Origin: CAVWDI01 sp046259385
GTDB lineage: Bacteria > Chloroflexota > Anaerolineae > Anaerolineales > UBA4823
DNA length: 18,800 bases
Direction: 5' to 3'
NCBI GenBank assembly: GCA_046259385.1
Contig: JBJYWI010000164.1
Location: forward strand, 1-18,800
Made by a program: the position numbers and the translations under genes. Below the pieces are notes generated by a model. That model saw nothing but the letters and a program-made list of their open reading frames with translations. It made no database searches and was not told the origin of the DNA. Positions within the stretch are counted from its first letter, which is position 1, and the number at the start of each line of letters is the position of its first letter. Below are positions 14,673-18,800 of this stretch, piece after piece.

Positions 14673-14736
14673 ACCTTACCCCCAACAACCACTAACGTCT
14701 TTAAATTAGACTAAATTAATCTTTATCGAATCCTTA
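14673..14736 (-). promoter_or_regulatory. Array promoter E: four 11-bp-phased boxes (small membrane protein)
   Basis: Plus-strand boxes: TCTTTA 14698, GACTAA 14709, TCTTTA 14720, TCCTTA 14731, exact 11-bp register. In gene direction the last box is TAAAGA, then 19 bp and TAAGGT (14678-14673), a poor -10 with three of six matches. The array is clear; the exact start of transcription is not. Confidence 0.6.
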
Positions 14737-14804
14737 AATTGAGCAGATACTTAATCAGAATATATGCTTCCGTTTCAATTTGGGGGTTAATTGTGAGAAT
14801 CCAT

Positions 14805-16235
14805 CTAATTATCGGAAAAACCCACCGAAGTGGGTAACCAGATGGTGAAACTGCTGCCAGATCCGGGGGTGCTATCTACCTCTATGCGACCGTGGTGAGC
14901 GGTTACGTAATCTTTAGCTATATGCAGTCCCAAACCCATACCCTGTTTAATCCGCTGTCTTTGCGTTCCACGATAGAAAGGTTCAAAGATCATATCCTGT
15001 TCATCCACCGGAATTCCTGGGCCTGTATCGTTTACCCTGATCCATATCATTTCCCCCCTTTCGCCAGCAGAGACATTTACTGTTCCCCCACGGGGGGTAT
15101 ATTTAATTGCATTTGCCAACAGATTGCCGATAACCTGAGCCATCCGCTGAGGGTCGAGATCAATCTCGGGTAATTCTTGCGGTATATTGGTCATCCACTT
15201 CAAGTTCTTTCTGAGAGCAGCTTCCTCCGCGGAAATGAGCGTACTTGGCAGCCATTCAGATAGGGCAACTTTCTGGAAATTCAGCTCACGTGTGCCAATA
15301 ACCTGATCGTGAAGATGTGATAGATCCTCGAGCAGCCGCTGCAATATACTGGTCTCGATCTCCATCCCTTCCAGCATTTCATCCAAAATCTGAGGATCAT
15401 CCTTAGCGCCTCTTCGCAAAACCTGAATACCCGTGTGAAGACCTCCAAGTGGCCTTCCCAATTCGTGTACCAGGTTTGCCAGAAGCTGTTGGCGGTTCTG
15501 CCTCAGCTCATGCAAACGAGCTACCAGGAAATTAACAGCTTTCTGGAGTATTTGAATCTCTTCCGGTCCTTCCTCAGGAATTGAATCGGAGCTTGTGCCG
15601 CGGGCTAGACCTAAGACTGCCTGAGTAACTTGACTGATAGGTTGATTAATATTCAACGCCAGGAGAGTACCAAGAATGACGCCAAATAATATACCGAAAG
15701 TTAAAATTCCCACGATAAGAAAGCGCATTTCCATCAATTGATCCGCAACTGTAACATAGCGAAAGGACACACGGACAATTCCAATAAGCTGATTTTCAAA
15801 GTCAATCACAGGGGCGAAGACATCCACCACCTCGCCGTGAAGACCTTTACTGAAATCCAGTTGTTTCGAGATAGTCTTATCTTGAGCATCTGTTATGCCA
15901 GTTATGTTTAAAGCTTGATTCAACCGGTAATCATCTTCAGGATCACTGGAAGCTAAAAGAACTCCATCGGTGTTGAGAAGCATCACTCTTGTTTGGGTAT
16001 TGAGATCCATGTCCTTGAGCAATGCACCAGCGAGGTTCGAATCACTAAAAATCTTGGGTTGGGCGCGTGCGATTTTTGCGATTGCAACTGCATCATCGGT
16101 CAATTGATTTTCCAGACTGGGCAGGATGAGTTTATTCTCCAGGAAATAAACAAGTGCGATCCCCATTAGAGGGATAATAATCAGTGTTGGCAGGATGTGG
16201 CTAATCAATAACTGGCCGCGAAGCGATTTCAACAT
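14805..16235 (-). CDS. Sensor histidine kinase (two membrane helices, HAMP-type linker)
   Basis: 476 aa. The N-terminal helix (about 12-32) and a second helix (about 172-194) bracket an extracytoplasmic sensor domain of about 140 residues with PAS/Cache-like features (RVMLLNTDGVLLASS). A HAMP-like linker follows (about 195-245). The phosphorylated histidine is H257 in LVHELGRPLGGL. The ATP-binding domain has N375 in the N box (NLLANAIKYT), DTGPGIP (403-409), FEPFYRG and GMGLGLHIA. It should phosphorylate the response regulator encoded just upstream; the genes overlap by one base (TAATG). The H box has GR where most kinases have RT or KN, though H and E are kept. The last codons contain a terminator hairpin. 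The signal is unknown. Confidence 0.93.
   Translation of the reverse strand: MLKSLRGQLLISHILPTLIIIPLMGIALVYFLENKLILPSLENQLTDDAVAIAKIARAQPKIFSDSNLAGALLKDMDLNTQTRVMLLNTDGVLLASSDPEDDYRLNQALNITGITDAQDKTISKQLDFSKGLHGEVVDVFAPVIDFENQLIGIVRVSFRYVTVADQLMEMRFLIVGILTFGILFGVILGTLLALNINQPISQVTQAVLGLARGTSSDSIPEEGPEEIQILQKAVNFLVARLHELRQNRQQLLANLVHELGRPLGGLHTGIQVLRRGAKDDPQILDEMLEGMEIETSILQRLLEDLSHLHDQVIGTRELNFQKVALSEWLPSTLISAEEAALRKNLKWMTNIPQELPEIDLDPQRMAQVIGNLLANAIKYTPRGGTVNVSAGERGEMIWIRVNDTGPGIPVDEQDMIFEPFYRGTQRQRIKQGMGLGLHIAKDYVTAHHGRIEVDSTPGSGSSFTIWLPTSVGFSDN
14814..14835 (-). terminator. TTCG-loop terminator inside the 3' end of the kinase gene
   Basis: Minus strand: ACCCAC, TTCG, GTGGGT, then TTTT. 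The 6-bp stem with a UUCG tetraloop is followed by a short U-run. It lies within codons that encode PTSVGF, ending 9 nt before the stop codon (14807-14805). It probably ends the two-component transcript and keeps it from running into the unit at 14505. Confidence 0.6.
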
Positions 16236-16933
16236 TATTCGCCCTGCACTTCCAGTTTGTAACCTACGCCGTGAACAGTAATTATTCGCTTTGGATTATC
16301 TGGATCATCCTCGATCTTCTTTCGCAGCCAACGTATATGAACATAAAGAACCTGAGGCTCTCCGATGTATTCTGCTCCCCAAACGCTAGCTAATAAATCA
16401 TCCGCCGAAACAACCATTCCAGGCTGCAAAGCAAGCGTGTGTAATAAGGCGAATTCACGCGGTCTCAAGTCGACTGATTCGCCGCCTATCTCCACTACAT
16501 GAGCGCCGGGGAAAATAGATAAATCACCCAAAGTCAAAGGCGATTCTAAATCGATTTTCGGTTGCGACAGTTCCGACCTGCGCAGGACCGCTTTTACATG
16601 AGCCAGTAGCACATCCAGGTCAAAAGGCTTGGTGATGTAATCGTCTGCGCCTAATTCGAGGCCTAATATTTCATCCAGGTTTCTCCTGCGTGCAGTTAGG
16701 AAAATAACAGGAATGCCCAAGCGCTCCTTAAAATGATGGAGTGCATCCAAGCCATCCATTTCGGGTAGCCCAATATCAAGGAGCACCAGATCTGGCGGTT
16801 CACGGCTTGCCAGCATAAGCGCATCCTCTGCATTGGCTGCGTTGCTGGCTTTATACCCCGCCTGTTCCATGCTGAGCGCCAGGCTGCGGCGCATCATGAC
16901 ATCGTCGTCGACGATCAATATATGTTTGGGCAT
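16235..16933 (-). CDS. Response regulator, OmpR/PhoB family
   Basis: 232 aa. The receiver domain (about 1-120) has the acidic pair at D10-D11, phosphoacceptor D53 in LLDIGLPEMDG, T80 and K102 in TKPFDLD. The C-terminal winged-helix DNA-binding domain (about 135-230) contains VDLRPREFALLHTLALQPG and YVHIRWLRKKIEDDP, typical of OmpR/PhoB regulators that bind tandem 11-bp repeats as dimers. The start is ATG 16933, behind GGAGG with 5 nt spacing. A TTG at 16951 would add six residues but lacks a site. It is the first gene of the two-component operon and the only recognised DNA-binding regulator in the window, hence a candidate reader of the six phased arrays. No array lies before its own operon. 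Confidence 0.93.
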   Translation of the reverse strand: MPKHILIVDDDVMMRRSLALSMEQAGYKASNAANAEDALMLASREPPDLVLLDIGLPEMDGLDALHHFKERLGIPVIFLTARRRNLDEILGLELGADDYITKPFDLDVLLAHVKAVLRRSELSQPKIDLESPLTLGDLSIFPGAHVVEIGGESVDLRPREFALLHTLALQPGMVVSADDLLASVWGAEYIGEPQVLYVHIRWLRKKIEDDPDNPKRIITVHGVGYKLEVQGE

Positions 16934-16977
16934 GGACTCCTCCCGTAGCAATAATAATTAAGAAGCGTGTGAGTTAT

Positions 16978-16993
16978 AGTGTTGGATAACACT
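16978..16993. repeat. Perfect inverted repeat AGTGTTGGATAACACT upstream of the response regulator
   Basis: Two 6-bp arms around GGAT, 45 bp before the ATG at 16933 and about 40 bp after the TATAAT at 17038-17033, so it would lie in the 5' leader. It could be an operator or a small mRNA hairpin. It is not related in sequence to the phased boxes. Confidence 0.4.
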
Positions 16994-17032
16994 GATTTTT
17001 CCGCGCGATTGTTGATGCATTGAAATAATTCT

Positions 17033-17038
17033 ATTATA
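17033..17038 (-). promoter_or_regulatory. Candidate -10 (TATAAT) of the two-component operon
   Basis: ATTATA on the plus strand is TATAAT in gene direction, in an AT-rich stretch 100 bp before the response regulator. No good -35 is seen at 16-18 bp and there is no TAAAGA box 19 bp away, so this promoter is of a different type from the arrays. Confidence 0.4.
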
Positions 17039-17062
17039 ACTATTTATCGGTTTTACACACCT

Positions 17063-17420
17063 TCATCCTGTGTTCGATGCAGCCCTCCACCGAGCTGGAG
17101 TAAGCGCTTTATCTTTAATTCCGGTGGCTAACAACTTTTGCACTTCCTCCCGTATGGGCAAGGAGGGTTGGGCGCCTAATCTTGTGGCTGCCAGGGCTCC
17201 GGCTGCATTTCCCCACATTACAGCCTGCTCTAATGGTTTGCCTTCAACGAGAGCAGCTACTACCGACTGGTTAGCCCCTTTGCCGCCGGGAGCGTTGTTA
17301 AACTCGCTGCCGATGATCGTCTCTCCGGGGGCTGGGATGTGCGGCGAACGCACAAACCAGGTCTATATTGATGCCGCCGATATTGACGATACAAGGCTTG
17401 TTATTCACACTATTTGTCAT
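17063..17420 (-). pseudogene. Ribokinase (PfkB family) remnant: frameshift plus large internal deletion
   Basis: ATG 17420 opens a frame reading CIVNIGGINIDLV, the usual N terminus of ribokinase-like PfkB kinases. One base too many in a T-run at about 17354-17356 shifts the frame, after which reading resumes with VRSPHIPAPGETIIG and APGGKGANQSVVAA, the substrate-site motif. Then, at about 17245-17260, it jumps to ALVEGKPLEQAVMWGNAAGALAATRLGAQPSLP, which is the C-terminal end of the family. About 190 central residues are missing, including the catalytic GAGD-type Asp motif, so no kinase activity is possible. The intact second frame alone (17063-17353) gives 96 aa. It lies between the two-component operon and the glycosyltransferase gene. 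Confidence 0.8.
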
Positions 17421-17546
17421 GATCAGCATAAAAAATGACTAAGAATAACTTTCAAGCAGCAATTCCCTCCAGACCTGCCAGATCATGAATTTGTAACTTC
17501 AAATTTCTTTTGATTGAAATTCCTATTAACTGTTTTCTTTATATAA

Positions 17547-18800
17547 TCAATCGAAGTAATTTCTCCGGACCCGGAATACAGCGGAATAAATTTGGCTATT
17601 TTTTTCAAATGTGTAAATTGGGGTCTCATTTCTGAAAAGTTTGGAGAATTCGGGGACCATGTCTTCAACCCGAATTTGAGGGCTGCGGATATAAATTATA
17701 TACATATATTTTTTCTTACCTCTCTGGTCAGGCAGGTAATATGATGTGATCTCCTTTTTTTCATTAGAGACATATCTCATTCTTTCAGGTCGGGCAGCAA
17801 GATAGCGGCTGATTCCTTCCCAATTCCTATAATAGGGAAATCCGTATAGAGGCAATCGAATCTTGTATGGAAGTTCGATATCCCAGAAGAGATATTTTTT
17901 GCTCTCCCATGGATACTCCCTGCGATGATCGACAAATATTTGATAACTCTGGGTGAATAATAAAAAGAAAATAAAAGATAATCCGGCGAAATATACAACT
18001 CTGCTGGGAGTTTGTCTCATAAATAAGTTAATCAGTGGCAGGATATACCAAATTCCAATCCCCATGATGATAAATAGTGGGATCAGGTAATTGTATATAT
18101 GCGTACCGGGATCGTCTGCAATCACTTCCAGTGCCACAAATGGAAAAAGAAACCAAATAACCAGTATATAAGATGTTCTCAGGTTATTAACAGTTAGAAT
18201 CCCAGGAATATTTTTGAATGTTTCCCCCAAAAAACCCTTCAATTTGAGAGCAGATAATCCTACAGCGAAAAAACCTGCAACTGCTAGTCCGAAATATAGG
18301 TAAAACGCAAAAATTGGTTGATAACCATTAAAAATAATTATTGAACCGGATTTGTGTTCCAGCGGGTTTACCTGAACCCTAGATACAAAGTAGGATAAAG
18401 TTGATTGGGTGATTGAAAAAATAAAGGGTATGTAAAAAACCGCGACCAGAGATATTGAAATCGCTGAAGATATTATCAAATGGATATATTTCTCTTTTAA
18501 GTCTAACGTTGATTCCTTAAACCACCTGTAGATAAGATAAATTACCATGGGAGCGATAAAAATACCATCGTAATGGGAAAGCAGGGCAAGAGCCCATGAA
18601 ACCATTCCAATATAAAGTCCCCAGACGTGAAATTTCGGTTTTTTTAGAGCGAACACCAGTGAGGCGAGTGTTAGAGTTGTAAAAAAGAAAACCAATGATT
18701 GGTACTGAACAATCCTTGATAATCCGACAATAATCCCATTGGTGACAAAGAAAAATGTTGAGAAAAAAGCAATCAGGTCATTGTATAAATTTTTTACAAA
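17547..18800 (-). CDS. GT39-like (ArnT/PMT type) membrane glycosyltransferase, C-terminal part
   Basis: Partial: the frame is open from the right window edge, so at least 417 C-terminal residues are present. The TTG at 18695 is not the start. It contains about eight membrane helices, then a soluble C-terminal part of about 120 aa. SRIVQYQSLVFFF and ALALLSHYDGIFIAPMVIYL are typical of GT-C enzymes of the GT39/DUF2723 type, which move sugars from polyprenyl phosphate to protein or lipid on the outer face of the membrane. The N-terminal catalytic Asp loop is outside the window. It ends at 17547, 126 bp before the ribokinase remnant. Substrate unknown; another GT-C family is possible. Confidence 0.75.
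   Translation of the reverse strand, partial: FVKNLYNDLIAFFSTFFFVTNGIIVGLSRIVQYQSLVFFFTTLTLASLVFALKKPKFHVWGLYIGMVSWALALLSHYDGIFIAPMVIYLIYRWFKESTLDLKEKYIHLIISSAISISLVAVFYIPFIFSITQSTLSYFVSRVQVNPLEHKSGSIIIFNGYQPIFAFYLYFGLAVAGFFAVGLSALKLKGFLGETFKNIPGILTVNNLRTSYILVIWFLFPFVALEVIADDPGTHIYNYLIPLFIIMGIGIWYILPLINLFMRQTPSRVVYFAGLSFIFFLLFTQSYQIFVDHRREYPWESKKYLFWDIELPYKIRLPLYGFPYYRNWEGISRYLAARPERMRYVSNEKKEITSYYLPDQRGKKKYMYIIYIRSPQIRVEDMVPEFSKLFRNETPIYTFEKNSQIYSAVFRVRRNYFD

Noticed and set aside
14507..14692. 61-codon minus-strand frame behind array E
   Set aside because: Its start lies upstream of the predicted -10 region, no ribosome site is seen, and the translation shows no family pattern. More likely leader sequence.
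16934..16951. TTG start six codons upstream of the response regulator ATG
   Set aside because: The GGAGG that serves the ATG at 16933 would lie inside this extension, and the receiver domain starts normally at MPKHILIVDDD.
17536..17541. TCTTTA upstream of the ribokinase remnant, as a possible seventh array
   Set aside because: No boxes at 11-bp steps and no -10 hexamer 19 bp away.

Overview
The window looks like a piece of a draft (probably metagenome-assembled) genome of a Chloroflexota bacterium, most likely Anaerolineae. This is inferred from the mix of families (fused transaldolase/phosphoglucose isomerase, small haem-binding-domain protein, cytoplasmic GH15 glucoamylase, DUF1634 beside TauE) and from a 10-N scaffold gap. 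It cannot be proven from the sequence alone. Gene starts are backed by AGGAGG-type ribosome sites, and ATG, GTG and TTG starts all occur.

Layout. 1-4024 (minus): an apparent four-gene operon of a small HMA-like protein, a Tal-Pgi fusion enzyme, a HAD hydrolase and the start of 6-phosphogluconate dehydrogenase (pentose phosphate pathway). 4450-6089: a polytopic membrane protein resembling haem-copper oxidase subunit I, convergent with a c-type haem-binding protein. 6209-6829 (minus): a double PRC-barrel protein. 7261-9165 (minus): an operon of a TauE/SafE exporter, a DUF1634-like protein (damaged by an assembly gap) and a HEAT-repeat protein. 9588-13259 (plus): a small acidic orphan protein, a CPBP-family membrane protease and a GH15 glucoamylase. 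13463-14505 (minus): a DoxX-family protein and a small two-helix membrane protein. 14805-16933 (minus): a PhoB/OmpR-type response regulator and its histidine kinase. 17063-17420 (minus): a broken ribokinase. 17547-18800 (minus): a partial GT39-like glycosyltransferase.

Main observation. Six intergenic regions carry the same promoter architecture. Four or five short boxes are phased at 11 bp. In gene direction the last box is always TAAAGA (often TAAAGACTTA), followed 19 bp later by a -10-like hexamer; the fit is poorer at two of the six. Five arrays face minus-strand units (the Tal-Pgi operon, PRC-barrel, tauE operon, DoxX, small membrane protein) and one faces the plus-strand 9588 operon. 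In each case the array sits just upstream of the gene it points at. Tandem 11-bp direct repeats ending at a -35 region are the hallmark of PhoB/OmpR-family activators, so this looks like a locally clustered regulon under one activator. Its content (NADPH-generating sugar metabolism, PRC-barrel, DoxX, sulfur-compound exporter, membrane protease) suggests a stress or redox response. The window encodes one such response regulator, but no array precedes it, so the pairing is speculative.

Other points: an 18-bp repeat at the N gap suggests a misjoin that inserted a flippase-like fragment into the DUF1634 gene; a TTCG-loop terminator lies inside the last codons of the histidine kinase gene; and the ribokinase has lost its central domain. 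No rRNA, tRNA, CRISPR array or insertion sequence was seen.
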